Shown here: piece after piece, positions 43,930-52,070 of the stretch
How the letters are laid out: each line of letters opens with the position of its first letter
How positions within the stretch are numbered: position 1 is the first letter of the stretch
Origin: an uncultured Collinsella sp.
GTDB lineage: Bacteria; Actinomycetota; Coriobacteriia; Coriobacteriales; Coriobacteriaceae
Direction: 5' to 3'
Assembly (NCBI GenBank): GCA_900754445.1
Contig: CAAECW010000107.1
Coordinates: 1 to 64,000, forward strand
DNA: 64,000 nt
Made by a program: the position numbers and the translations under genes
The notes under the pieces: model-generated
Databases searched by the model: none
Told to the model about the DNA's origin: nothing
Seen by the model: the letters and a program-made list of their open reading frames with translations, nothing else

Positions 43930-43970
43930 TTATGAATTGACGGCGCAACCTCTGTGTATCGAATTGTTTT

Positions 43971-44008
43971 CGGCCCCGCATCTGTACTGACGGATGCGGG
44001 GCCGTTGC
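43971..44008 (+). terminator. Rho-independent terminator of feo
   Basis: CGGCCCCGCATC (43971-43982) pairs with GATGCGGGGCCG (43993-44004), then TTG. The next promoter overlaps it. Confidence 0.82.
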
Positions 44009-44016
44009 TATATAAT
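43987..44016 (+). promoter_or_regulatory. Promoter of the MFS gene overlapping the feo terminator
   Basis: CTGACG (43987-43992), 18 bases, TATAAT (44011-44016). The -35 lies in the terminator loop and the spacer is one arm of its stem. Confidence 0.6.
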
Positions 44017-44049
44017 CGCCTCCGCTCAAAACGATTGGAGACGTTATAT

Positions 44050-45246
44050 ATGACTCAGACAAGGCAAGACGGCATCACGCTCAAGCAGTGGCTCCCACTC
44101 GTCGGGCTCACCTGCTGTGCGTTCGTGTTCAACACGTCGGAGTTTATGCCCATTGGCCTTTTGACTGATATCGCCGCGTCGTTCTCGCTCACCGAGGCCC
44201 AGGCGGGCATCATGATCTCGGTCTATGCCTGGGGCGTCATGCTGCTGTCGCTGCCGCTCATGGTGTTCGCCTCGCGCTTTGAGTTCAAGCGGATGCTGCT
44301 GGGCGTGCTGGCTGTGTTCTCGCTCGGTCAGTTCCTGTCCGCTGTGGCGCCGACCTATCCCATCCTGGTCTGCGCGCGCCTGGTGGTCGCTTGCGCACAT
44401 GCCGTGTTCTGGTCAGTTGCCTCGATTATGGCCTCGCGCCTGGTCGACACTCGCCACGGCGCGCTCGCCATCAGCATGATCGCTACGGGCTCGTCCATCG
44501 CGCAGATCTTTGGCCTGCCGCTCGGTCGCGCCATTGGCTTGGCCGTGGGCTGGCGCATGACGTTTGCCGTGGTCGGGGGCCTCTCAGCCATCGCGGTCGT
44601 CTACCAGGCAGCGGTGTTCCCGGCCATGCCGGCGGGTGAGCGCTTTACTGTCAAACAGCTGCCCGAGCTGCTCAAGAACCCGCTCCTCATCGCGCTCTAC
44701 GCAGTCACGGTCTTCATGGCGACCGGCTATTACGCAAGCTACAGCTATATCGAGCCCTTCCTGGCGCAGGTCGCGCACGTCGATGCGGGCGCCATTACCA
44801 TGACGCTGACGGCGTTTGGCTGCTCTGGTTTGCTCGGAAGCTGGCTGTTTGGCCGCCTGTTCGATGGGCATCGCTTCCCGTTCTTGGCTATCACGCTCTC
44901 CGGCGTGCCGGTGGCCCTGCTGCTCATGGGGCCGGCCGCATCGTCGCTCGTGACAGTGCTTGCCGTCTGCGCACTGTGGGGTTGCTGCGCCACGGCCTTT
45001 AACGTGGCGTTTCAGGCCGAGCTCATCAAGCACACGCCGGCAGATTCGTCGGCCGTCGCCATGTCGATCTTCTCGGGCCTGTTCAACCTCGGTATCGGCA
45101 CGGGTACCGCGATCGGCGGAGCCGTGGTTTCGGGTCCCGGTATCGCCTGGATCGGCTTTGTGGGCGGGGCGATTGCCGTCGTGGGCGTCATCCTCGCCAT
45201 CACCGTGCTGTTTCCGGCCATCCGCCGCGCCAAGCCCGTCGCCTAA
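44050..45246 (+). CDS. MFS efflux transporter (SotB/AraJ-like)
   Basis: A 398-residue major-facilitator protein with 12 hydrophobic segments. The loop 2-3 motif FASRFEFKRMLLG and the start FNTSEFMPIGLLTDIAASF (helix 1-2) are hallmarks of the sugar/drug efflux subgroup that includes SotB (arabinose/IPTG exporter). A proton-driven exporter; the substrate is not evident. Start ATG at 44050 with GGAG upstream. Single gene between terminator and repeat B copy 3. Confidence 0.88.
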   Translation: MTQTRQDGITLKQWLPLVGLTCCAFVFNTSEFMPIGLLTDIAASFSLTEAQAGIMISVYAWGVMLLSLPLMVFASRFEFKRMLLGVLAVFSLGQFLSAVAPTYPILVCARLVVACAHAVFWSVASIMASRLVDTRHGALAISMIATGSSIAQIFGLPLGRAIGLAVGWRMTFAVVGGLSAIAVVYQAAVFPAMPAGERFTVKQLPELLKNPLLIALYAVTVFMATGYYASYSYIEPFLAQVAHVDAGAITMTLTAFGCSGLLGSWLFGRLFDGHRFPFLAITLSGVPVALLLMGPAASSLVTVLAVCALWGCCATAFNVAFQAELIKHTPADSSAVAMSIFSGLFNLGIGTGTAIGGAVVSGPGIAWIGFVGGAIAVVGVILAITVLFPAIRRAKPVA

Positions 45247-45261
45247 CCATATCCCCTCATC

Positions 45262-45329
45262 AGTTGCGGTGAAATACGGATTGTTTAGCCCAATAAACCT
45301 GGCAAACAGTCCGTATTTCACCGCAACTT
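45262..45329. repeat. Repeat family B, copy 3
   Basis: AGTTGCGGTGAAATACGG continues with ATTGTTT and pairs with AAACAGT followed by CCGTATTTCACCGCAACTT; 17-base loop. It begins 16 bases after the MFS stop. Confidence 0.9.
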
Positions 45330-45399
45330 ATTTTGGGGAAGGGGGTGCACGCTGGGCATACAATGGATGTCGTTGTGTTGAGCTTACCGGGAGGTTGCT

Positions 45400-46776
45400 A
45401 TGTGGGCATACGAGACGACGTTCTATCAGATCTATCCGCTGGGCTTTTGTGGAGCTCCGCGCGAAAACGCCGCCCCTGTTGCCGAGGATGAGCTCGCCCA
45501 GGCCGCCGATGCCACAGCTAGCCCCGATGCGCCCATCATGAAGATTGCCAAATGGGCCGACTACCTGCAGGAACTCGGCGTTGGCACTGTGCTCATCAAC
45601 CCGCCGCTCGAGTCCGATAGCCACGGCTACGATACGCGCAGCCTGCGCCATATCGACCGCCGCCTGGGTGGGGATGTCGACTTTGCCGCCGTGTGCGACA
45701 CACTGCATGCCCACGGTATCCGCGTGGTGCTCGATGCCGTCTTCAACCACGTCGGCCGCGGTTTTTGGGCCTTCCGCGATGTGCAGGAGCGCAAGTGGGA
45801 TTCGCCGTACAAGGATTGGTTCCACATCAGCTTTGACGGTGACTCGTGCTACGGCGACGGCTTTTGGTATGAGGGCTGGGAGGGCCATTTTGAGCTTGTG
45901 AAGCTCAACCTGCAAAACCCCGCCGTGGTCAATTACCTGCTTGAGTCCGTGCGTCGCTGGGCCGAGGTCTTTGGCGTCGACGGCCTGCGCTTGGACGTTG
46001 CCTATATGCTCGACCGCGACTTCATGCGCCGCCTGCACGCTTTTACCCGTGAGCTCAAGCCCGACTTTGTGCTGATTGGCGAGACGCTCCACGGCGACTA
46101 CAACCAAATCGTCAACGACGAGATGCTCGACTCCTGCACCAACTACGAGTGCTACAAGGGCCTGTACTCCAGCTTTAACTCGGTCAACATGTTCGAGATC
46201 GCCCATTCGCTGCATCGCCAGTTTGGCGGCGACCCCTGGTGCATCTACCGCGGCAAACACCTGCTGTCGTTTGTCGACAACCACGACGTGCCGCGCCTGG
46301 CGAGCATCCTCACCGACAAGTCGTGCCTGCGTCCCGCCTATGGCATGCTCTTTGGCATGCCGGGCATTCCGTGCGTCTACTATGGCAGCGAGTGGGGAAT
46401 TGCTGGTGAAAAGGGCGGCCCCGATGGCGACTGGGCGCTGCGCCCTGCGCTCGATGAGCCTGCGCCCAACGAGCTGACGGCCTTCATCACGCAGCTGGCG
46501 CACCTGCGCTCGGCAAACGACGCGGCGGCCCGTGCTCTCAACTACGGTGCCTATCGCAATGTGGTGATCCAGAACAAGCAGCTGCTGTTCGAGCGCGCCT
46601 GCGACGACGCGACGGTGCTCGTGGCGGTGAACGCCGTGGACGAGCCTTACACCTTTGGCGCCGGCGAGCTCAACGGCTCCTTTGTCGATTTGCTTGCCGA
46701 CGGCGTGCCCACGGTCGAGCTGGCGGGCTCCCTTGAGCTTGCGCCCTACGAGGTGCGCTATCTGTTGAGGGCCTAG
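45400..46776 (+). CDS. GH13 alpha-amylase-family glycosidase
   Basis: A 458-residue cytosolic (beta/alpha)8 enzyme of family GH13. Conserved regions: VVLDAVFNHVG (region I, ~104), GLRLDVAY with the nucleophile Asp (region II, ~195), LIGETLHG with the acid Glu (~226) and FVDNHDVPR (region IV, ~293). It starts directly with the barrel (MWAYETTFYQIYPLGF) and ends with a short beta domain, like neopullulanase/cyclomaltodextrinase-type or oligo-glucosidase relatives; exact specificity cannot be read. The DNA-glycosylase gene follows 3 bases later. Confidence 0.9.
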   Translation: MWAYETTFYQIYPLGFCGAPRENAAPVAEDELAQAADATASPDAPIMKIAKWADYLQELGVGTVLINPPLESDSHGYDTRSLRHIDRRLGGDVDFAAVCDTLHAHGIRVVLDAVFNHVGRGFWAFRDVQERKWDSPYKDWFHISFDGDSCYGDGFWYEGWEGHFELVKLNLQNPAVVNYLLESVRRWAEVFGVDGLRLDVAYMLDRDFMRRLHAFTRELKPDFVLIGETLHGDYNQIVNDEMLDSCTNYECYKGLYSSFNSVNMFEIAHSLHRQFGGDPWCIYRGKHLLSFVDNHDVPRLASILTDKSCLRPAYGMLFGMPGIPCVYYGSEWGIAGEKGGPDGDWALRPALDEPAPNELTAFITQLAHLRSANDAAARALNYGAYRNVVIQNKQLLFERACDDATVLVAVNAVDEPYTFGAGELNGSFVDLLADGVPTVELAGSLELAPYEVRYLLRA

Positions 46777-46779
46777 GCC

Positions 46780-47349
46780 ATGGCAGCGTCTGACGAGGGC
46801 TATCAACATATTGAGCATGGGTTTGAGCCCGTGTTCGACCAGCACTCGCGCGTTTTGGTGCTCGGATCGTTTCCCTCGGTGCTGTCGCGCGCTAATGCCT
46901 TTTATTACGGCAACCCTCAGAATCGCTTTTGGCGTGTGATGGCCACGTGCCTCGGTATGCCTGTGCCGCCCAACGAGGGCGATCCTTTGGCAAGCGGTGA
47001 GCCCGCGACGCTCGATGCCTCCATTGCCGCCAAGCGGGCCATGCTGCTGAACGGCGGCGTGGCCCTGTGGGATGCAATCGAGAGCTGCGACATTAAGGGC
47101 TCGAGCGACGCGAGCATCCGCAACGTTGTGCCGGCACATATCGAGCGCATTACCGGCGCAGCTCCCATTGAGCAGGTGATATGCAACGGTGGTACAGCTG
47201 GCCGGCTCTACAAGCGCTATCTACAAGAGCGCACCGGGCTGCCGGCCATCGTTCTGCCGTCGACAAGTCCCGCCAATGCGGCGTGGCGTCTGGAACGCCT
47301 TGTCGAGCGTTGGAGCGGCGCCGCTGATTGGCAGGCTTTTTCGATTTAG
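46780..47349 (+). CDS. DNA-deoxyinosine glycosylase (uracil-DNA glycosylase superfamily, family 6 type)
   Basis: A 189-residue base-excision repair enzyme. VLGSFPSVLS (~27) is the water-activating motif, YYGNPQNRFWRV (~42) surrounds the base pocket and LPSTSPANA (~158) is the DNA-intercalating loop; these match hypoxanthine-DNA glycosylases (TIGR04274-like). It removes deaminated adenine from DNA. It is probably co-transcribed with the GH13 gene because of the 3-base gap, although the functions look unrelated. Its stop overlaps the stop of the convergent gene. Confidence 0.88.
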   Translation: MAASDEGYQHIEHGFEPVFDQHSRVLVLGSFPSVLSRANAFYYGNPQNRFWRVMATCLGMPVPPNEGDPLASGEPATLDASIAAKRAMLLNGGVALWDAIESCDIKGSSDASIRNVVPAHIERITGAAPIEQVICNGGTAGRLYKRYLQERTGLPAIVLPSTSPANAAWRLERLVERWSGAADWQAFSI

Positions 47350-48002
47350 CAGTTTGAGTGCTCGGCAAGATGCCTCATAACGGCGTGCCAGATCGGTGTG
47401 GGCAGTGCAGGCGTGGCGCGCACCATGCCGTCGGTGTCGACGCCGCCCGTTGCGGCGCCACTGAGCTTCTGCGCGTGTTCGACGGAACACCCCATACGAA
47501 CGGCGCCCACGAGCTTGTCCATGGCCTCCGAAAACGGTCGCCGCAAGAGTCCCATGCGCGGGGAGCGACGAAGCGCCGCAATGCCGCTGCCAGCGCAGAT
47601 GGCAACGCCGCCACACCACAATTGGTTATGGCGCTCACATGCCTTGTGCAGGCGAACGGCGGTCTCACGCGCCTGCTCAGTGCCCTGTTGTGCGGCTCGA
47701 ATCGCGGCGTAGACACGCGTTCCCGTACCGCCAAAGCGCTCAAGCGCCTGCTCGATGGCTGTCAACGTCTTATCGTCAGCCACATCTTCAATGGCCAGCA
47801 CGATGCCATCGGCAACGCTGCCGGCGTCATTTGCCTTCAAGTCGACCGGGTGGGGGAGTGCGGTGCCGGAAAGCTGTGCATAGGCGGTGATGGCATCCTG
47901 CAGGTCCCAGAGCAAAAACTCAAGATCGTCGCTATTGGGAATGCTGATATACGCAATGGTTTGCAGTGTTTTTGGTACATCGCCGCGTGCGGTCGTCTCC
48001 AT
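47346..48002 (-). CDS. Conserved protein of unknown function, flavodoxin-like C-terminal hint
   Basis: A 218-residue soluble protein. I do not recognise the N-terminal part, which contains predicted alternating strands and helices (TIAYISIP, GIVLAIEDVAD, TRVYAAIRAA). The segment LWCGGVAICAGSGIAAL with a following PFSEAMDKLVGAVRMG (~130-180) recalls the end of some flavodoxin/NADPH-dependent reductase-like proteins, but the similarity is weak. RBS AAAGGAGG before ATG shows it is a real gene. It converges on the glycosylase gene with overlapping stop codons. Confidence 0.6.
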   Translation of the reverse strand: METTARGDVPKTLQTIAYISIPNSDDLEFLLWDLQDAITAYAQLSGTALPHPVDLKANDAGSVADGIVLAIEDVADDKTLTAIEQALERFGGTGTRVYAAIRAAQQGTEQARETAVRLHKACERHNQLWCGGVAICAGSGIAALRRSPRMGLLRRPFSEAMDKLVGAVRMGCSVEHAQKLSGAATGGVDTDGMVRATPALPTPIWHAVMRHLAEHSNC

Positions 48003-48095
48003 GCTGCCTCCTTTCCGGTTGGTTTCCGTTTAGGTTACACCGTCTGGTGGCGCCCCGCCGCGCTATCCTAGTGCAACCCTTACGAAAGGAACGCC

Positions 48096-49232
48096 ATGCG
48101 TCTGCCCATGAATACCTCGCTTGCCACGCTCAAGCCCTCCGGCATCCGTCGGATTAACGCGCTCGCCGCCCAGCATCCGGGGTGCATCGCGCTCGCGCTC
48201 GGCGAGCCCGATTTTCCCACGCCCGATGTGATTAGCGCCGAGGTGACCGCCGCACTGGACCGCGGCGACACGCACTATCCGCCCAACAACGGTCGCCCCG
48301 CCCTGCGTGAGGCGTTATCTGCCTACATGGGGGATGCGGGCCTTACGTTTTCGGCGGACGAGGTCATTCTGACCGACGGTGCGACCGAGGCCCTGTCGGC
48401 AGCATTCATGGCTATGCTCAACCCAGGCGACGAGGTCATTATTCCCACGCCGGCCTTTGGCCTGTACGAGAGCATCGTCGTGGCCAATCACGCCAAGGCG
48501 GTCTTTTTGGATACGGAGCCTGCGCAATTCCAGATTGACGAGGACGCACTTCGTGCTTACGTGACGCCGGCGACCAAGGCCATCGTCATCTGCTCGCCCA
48601 ACAATCCTACGGGTTGCATCCTCAACACGGCGTCGCTCGACGCCGTGGCGCGCGTGGCGGAGGAGGCGGGCATCTACGTGGTCTGCGACGATGTATACAA
48701 CCGCCTGGTCTACGTGGACGGCTACGAGCGCTTTGCCCAGCGCCACCCGGAGCTACGCGAGCAGACGGTAGTCATCGAGAGCTTCTCCAAACCCTGGGCC
48801 ATGACCGGCTGGCGTTTGGGCTGGCTCGCAGCCGCAGCCCCCGTCATCGCCGAGATCGCAAAGGCCCACCAATACTTAGTATCGAGCGCCGTCTCCTTCG
48901 AAATGGACGCCGCAGCCCGAGCCCTCACCGTCGACCCAACTCCCATGCTCGAAGTCTACCGAGCCCGTCGCGAACGCGTACTCGCAGCCTTAGACGCCAT
49001 GGGCCTCGACGTAGTAGAGCCCGCAGGAGCCTTCTACACTTTCCCGAGCATCAAAAAGTTCGGCCTAACCAGCGAAGACTTCTGCATCAAAGCCATCAAA
49101 GAGGCAAACGTAGCCCTAGTCCCGGGCGACTGTTTCGGAACCGAAGGCCACATCCGCCTAAGCTACTGCGTCTCCGACGAAAACCTGGACGAAGGCCTCC
49201 GCCGCCTGTCCACCTTCATTTCAACCTTGTAG
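48096..49232 (+). CDS. PLP-dependent aminotransferase, class I/II
   Basis: A 378-residue fold-type I aminotransferase. The substrate loop LALGEPDFPTPD (~34), PNNPTG (~165), DDVYNRLVY (~195) and the PLP-lysine SFSKPWAMTGWRLGW (~229) are all present, as is the C-terminal Arg in GHIRLSY. Probably an aspartate/aromatic-type transaminase (PatA/AspC group); substrate not determined. AAAGGA precedes ATG. Odd: codon choice changes abruptly around 48,850 (see findings). A 220-bp palindrome follows 52 bases after the stop. Confidence 0.9.
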   Translation: MRLPMNTSLATLKPSGIRRINALAAQHPGCIALALGEPDFPTPDVISAEVTAALDRGDTHYPPNNGRPALREALSAYMGDAGLTFSADEVILTDGATEALSAAFMAMLNPGDEVIIPTPAFGLYESIVVANHAKAVFLDTEPAQFQIDEDALRAYVTPATKAIVICSPNNPTGCILNTASLDAVARVAEEAGIYVVCDDVYNRLVYVDGYERFAQRHPELREQTVVIESFSKPWAMTGWRLGWLAAAAPVIAEIAKAHQYLVSSAVSFEMDAAARALTVDPTPMLEVYRARRERVLAALDAMGLDVVEPAGAFYTFPSIKKFGLTSEDFCIKAIKEANVALVPGDCFGTEGHIRLSYCVSDENLDEGLRRLSTFISTL

Positions 49233-49283
49233 CCCTCAGGGATGCAACACATCAGCCCACCGACTTAAGGCTTATGAGTGGGG

Positions 49284-49503
49284 GCGTCGGCCAACGGGAA
49301 ACCGGGCTGCCCCAAAGTCACCGCAGGCCGCGCCGCCGAAGGCCAGGCGCAAGGTTTTCGTAGATTCCGCACGAGCCGAAGAGCACTTAATGTGCTCTTC
49401 GTGCGAGCCCAGGACCTGACCGAGCGAAAACCTTGCGCCTGGCCTTCGGCGGCGCGGCCGGATGGTGGAATTGTGTGCAGCCCGGTTTTCCGTTGACCGA
49501 CGC
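49284..49503. repeat. Repeat family E: 220-bp multi-arm palindrome before rplJ
   Basis: Outer arms 49284-49310 and 49477-49503 (27 bases, two mismatches), inner arms 49326-49360 and 49425-49459 (35 bases, perfect), and a centre with TTCCGCACGAGCCG and the palindrome GAGCACTTAATGTGCTC (49381-49397). The same centre occurs at 62313 with unrelated arms. The right outer arm contains the -35 of the rplJL promoter. Confidence 0.92.
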
Positions 49504-49521
49504 CGGGGTCCCCGCCATAAT
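49493..49521 (+). promoter_or_regulatory. Promoter of rplJ-rplL
   Basis: TTGACC (49493-49498), 17 bases, CATAAT (49516-49521). Near-consensus and placed just upstream of the L10 leader. Confidence 0.75.
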
Positions 49522-49542
49522 ACTTTCGGTTCACGCACGAAT

Positions 49543-49625
49543 CCGCTGCCAGAGACAGCCGGCGCAAACGGGTCTTACCCGCGAGCTTAATGGGACTTCC
49601 CGCCAGCCGAGGTGGTCGAGTAGAT
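49543..49625 (+). ncRNA. L10 leader (autoregulatory binding site for L10-L12 complex)
   Basis: The leader contains the conserved AGAGACAGCCGG, a CTTAAT internal segment and CCGAGGTGG expected of the ribosomal L10 leader family, followed by a terminator hairpin. In this family, L10(L12)4 binding folds the RNA so that transcription or translation of rplJL stops when protein is in excess. Confidence 0.8.
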
Positions 49626-49635
49626 ATGTCTTCTC

Positions 49636-49672
49636 GCCCCCGTCGCTCATGCAGCGCGGGGGCTTTCTTTTT
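49636..49672 (+). terminator. Attenuator terminator in the rplJ leader
   Basis: GCCCCCG (49636-49642) pairs with CGGGGGC (49657-49663), followed by TTTCTTTTT, between the L10 leader motif and rplJ. Confidence 0.82.
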
Positions 49673-49737
49673 GGACATGCCCCCGTCACGTCCTTGTGGC
49701 GGACCGTGCCCGGAAAGAATTCGAGGAGGTGTAATTC

Positions 49738-50259
49738 ATGCCCCAGCAGTACAAAATCGACAAGGTTGCAGAGATCGAGTCCCGTATCGCCGAGAACGCC
49801 GGTCTGTTCGTCGTCAACTACAACGGTCTGACGGTTAAGCAGGCTCAGGAGCTGCGTCATCAGCTTCGCGAGTGCGGCGCCGAGATGAAGGTCTACAAGA
49901 ACAACCTGGTCAAGATCGCTCTCAAGAACCAGGAGCAGCCCGAGCTCGACGAGATCCTCGCCGGCCCCGTCGCTTATGTGTTCTACGAGTCCGAGCCGGT
50001 CGAGGCCGCTAAGGCCCTTAAGGACTTCTCCGCTAAGTCCAAGGGCGTCCTTGAGATCAAGGGCGGTATCTCCGACGGCAAGGCCGTTTCCGCTGATGAT
50101 GTTAAGGCTATCGCCGAGCTGCCCACCAAGGATCAGCTTCTCGGCCAGATCGCCGGTCTCATCTCCGGTTTCGCTCGCGACATCGCTGTCTGCGTCAACG
50201 GCGTTTCCTCTGGTCTCGCTCGTTCGATCCAGCAGGTCTCCGAGCAGAAGGCAGCCTAG
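49738..50259 (+). CDS. rplJ: 50S ribosomal protein L10
   Basis: A 173-residue stalk-base protein that anchors L7/L12 dimers and binds the same rRNA region as L11. N-terminal rRNA-binding domain with LFVVNYNGLTVKQ and VYKNNLVKIAL, C-terminal helix (~135-173) for L12 dimers. AGGAGGTG 7 bases before ATG. Preceded by its own leader and attenuator, followed by rplL 102 bases on. In most bacteria it directly follows rplKA; here it is 22 kb away. Confidence 0.96.
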   Translation: MPQQYKIDKVAEIESRIAENAGLFVVNYNGLTVKQAQELRHQLRECGAEMKVYKNNLVKIALKNQEQPELDEILAGPVAYVFYESEPVEAAKALKDFSAKSKGVLEIKGGISDGKAVSADDVKAIAELPTKDQLLGQIAGLISGFARDIAVCVNGVSSGLARSIQQVSEQKAA

Positions 50260-50361
50260 TTGCTGTTTTCACCCGCGGCGGCAACGCCGCACCCCTGGCG
50301 CATTCGCGTCGTGTTTTAACTGATCTCCGTGCATCCGCACGGAAACCGAAAGGACTTAGAA

Positions 50362-50739
50362 ATGGCTAAGCTTACCACCGATGAGATCATCGATGCTCTT
50401 AAGGAAATGACCCTTCTCGAGGCTTCCGAGCTCGTCAAGGCTATCGAGGACACCTTCGGCGTTTCCGCCGCTGCTCCTGCCGCTGTTGTCGCCGCTCCCG
50501 CTGCTGGCGCTGCTGAGGCCGAGGAGAAGACCGAGTTTGACGTCGTGCTCGAGGGCTTCGGCGACAACAAGATCCAGGTCATCAAGGCCGTCCGTGAGCT
50601 CACCAACCTTGGCCTGAAGGAGGCCAAGGAGGTCGTCGAGGGCGCTCCCAAGGCTGTTCTCGAGGGTGCCAAGAAGGAGGACGCCGAGGCTGCCAAGGAG
50701 AAGCTCGAGGCTGCTGGCGCTGCTGTCACCCTCAAGTAA
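50362..50739 (+). CDS. rplL: 50S ribosomal protein L7/L12
   Basis: A 125-residue stalk protein: N-terminal dimerisation helix pair (1-35), Ala-rich hinge (37-52) and the globular C-terminal domain with [20 protein letters not shown] that contacts EF-Tu and EF-G. The ATG at 50362 follows AAAGGA; an upstream in-frame start would add an unrelated 11 residues. A strong terminator follows, so rpoBC is not in this transcript. Confidence 0.97.
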   Translation: MAKLTTDEIIDALKEMTLLEASELVKAIEDTFGVSAAAPAAVVAAPAAGAAEAEEKTEFDVVLEGFGDNKIQVIKAVRELTNLGLKEAKEVVEGAPKAVLEGAKKEDAEAAKEKLEAAGAAVTLK

Positions 50740-50766
50740 TCAGGCTTTCTCGCCAGATTTCTTTGC

Positions 50767-50802
50767 AGACGGGGTTCGCATTGCGAGCCCCGTCTTTTTT
50801 GT
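50767..50802 (+). terminator. Rho-independent terminator of rplJL
   Basis: AGACGGGGTTCGC (50767-50779) pairs with GCGAGCCCCGTCT (50783-50795), then TTTTTTG. Confidence 0.93.
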
Positions 50803-51053
50803 TTTTCGGTCCCTCGACATCGGTAGCTCAAACTGCCATGTTCTGTGATTTGCGTCGTATCGGGCACCCTGCCGTTGGGCAATAAAATTGCACCATTCGA
50901 GCAATAATTTGCGTTGACCTGCTGAAGAATTGTCTCTGCCTTGTAGCGACATATAGTTCCAGCGGTAAGATGCTTAGGTATCGCAATTTGGTCTGCGGCT
51001 GTGTGCCGCACGCATGGGGCGCTTTTGCGCCTGCGAAAGGATCTTTGAATAAC

Positions 51054-51962
51054 ATGAAGGCAATCATCCCCGCCGCCGGTCTTGGCACGCGTTTTCTGCC
51101 TGGCACCAAGTGCACGCCCAAAGAGATGCTGCCGGTGCTCGACAAGCCCGTCATTCAGTACGTCGTCGAGGAGGCGCTCGACCCCGAGGAAGTCGACGAC
51201 GCCATCATCGTTACTTCTCCCGGTAAGCCCGAGCTACTGAACTACTTCCAGCCCGATCGCTCGCTCGAGAACCTGCTGCGCGAGCGCGGCAAGAACGCCT
51301 ATGCCGATGCCGTCGCCCACGCTGGCGGTATGCCGGTCGACTTCCGCTATCAGTACGAGCCCAAGGGCCTCGGCCATGCTATTCGCTCTGCTGCCGACGC
51401 CGTGGCAGGGGAGAACTTCCTGGTTCTTCTGGGCGACTACGTTGTGCCTAACCGCGACATCTGCGACAAGATGCTCGCCGTTTCCAAGGAGCACGGTGGC
51501 GCTTCGGTTATCGCCGTCGCTGCTTGCTCGCCCGAGGAAGTCAGCCGCTACGGCGTTATCGCCGGTGAGCGCGTCGGTTCGCTCGAGGGTGCCGAGGACG
51601 TTGCCGATGCAGAGCCGGGCGCTGTCTGGCGCATCGGCGGTCTGGTCGAGAAGCCCGCTCCCGAGGCGGCTCCGTCCAATCTGTACATCGTCGGTCGCTA
51701 CCTGCTGAGCCCGCTGGTCATGGACCTGCTGGCAGATCAGCAGGCCGGCAAGGGCGGCGAGATCCAGCTCACCGACGCCATGGCCCGTTCGCTCGACCGC
51801 GAGGCCATGTATGCCGTCGTCATTGACCCGCTGTCGGGCTACGACACCGGCACTCCCTCTGGCTGGATGGCCACCAACGCCCTCATGGCCGCAAGCGACC
51901 CCCGCTTTGCCGATGCCTTCTGGGATGCCATCGACGAGCGCGGCGGATTGATGCGCAAGTAA
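51054..51962 (+). CDS. galU: UTP--glucose-1-phosphate uridylyltransferase
   Basis: A 302-residue nucleotidyltransferase making UDP-glucose for cell-envelope polysaccharides. AAGLGTRFLPGTKCTPKEM (~8-26) is the nucleotide-binding signature; GLGHAI (~107), LLGDYVV (~130) and GEIQLTDAM (~240) complete the site. ATG at 51054 is the family's normal beginning (MKAIIPAAG). It is inserted between rplL and rpoB with its own terminators on both sides, an unusual place because these genes usually adjoin. Confidence 0.95.
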   Translation: MKAIIPAAGLGTRFLPGTKCTPKEMLPVLDKPVIQYVVEEALDPEEVDDAIIVTSPGKPELLNYFQPDRSLENLLRERGKNAYADAVAHAGGMPVDFRYQYEPKGLGHAIRSAADAVAGENFLVLLGDYVVPNRDICDKMLAVSKEHGGASVIAVAACSPEEVSRYGVIAGERVGSLEGAEDVADAEPGAVWRIGGLVEKPAPEAAPSNLYIVGRYLLSPLVMDLLADQQAGKGGEIQLTDAMARSLDREAMYAVVIDPLSGYDTGTPSGWMATNALMAASDPRFADAFWDAIDERGGLMRK

Positions 51963-51983
51963 GCCTTCGGGCATCGACATTTA

Positions 51984-52016
51984 CGGGCGCGGACCTCGGT
52001 TCGCGCCCGTTTTTTA
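51984..52016 (+). terminator. Rho-independent terminator of galU
   Basis: ACGGGCGCG (51984-51992) pairs with CGCGCCCGT (52003-52011), then TTTTTT. Confidence 0.92.
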
Positions 52017-52058
52017 TAAGAGCTGCGATTGCCGGCTCTCTGTTCACAGAAAATATAT

Positions 52059-52070
52059 GAACAGATGTTC
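52059..52070. promoter_or_regulatory. LexA-like box upstream of rpoB
   Basis: GAAC-AGAT-GTTC matches the Gram-positive SOS-box core (GAAC-N4-GTTC). It lies about 180 bases before rpoB, and no obvious SOS gene is adjacent, so it may be coincidental. The rest of 52017-52249 holds the rpoB leader; a weak promoter TTGCCC (52149)-16-TAAACT (52171) is possible. Confidence 0.35.

Noticed and set aside
49265..49678. Overlapping short frames on both strands before rplJ
   Set aside because: They lie in the 220-bp palindrome and the L10 leader; palindromes of high GC give mirrored open frames.
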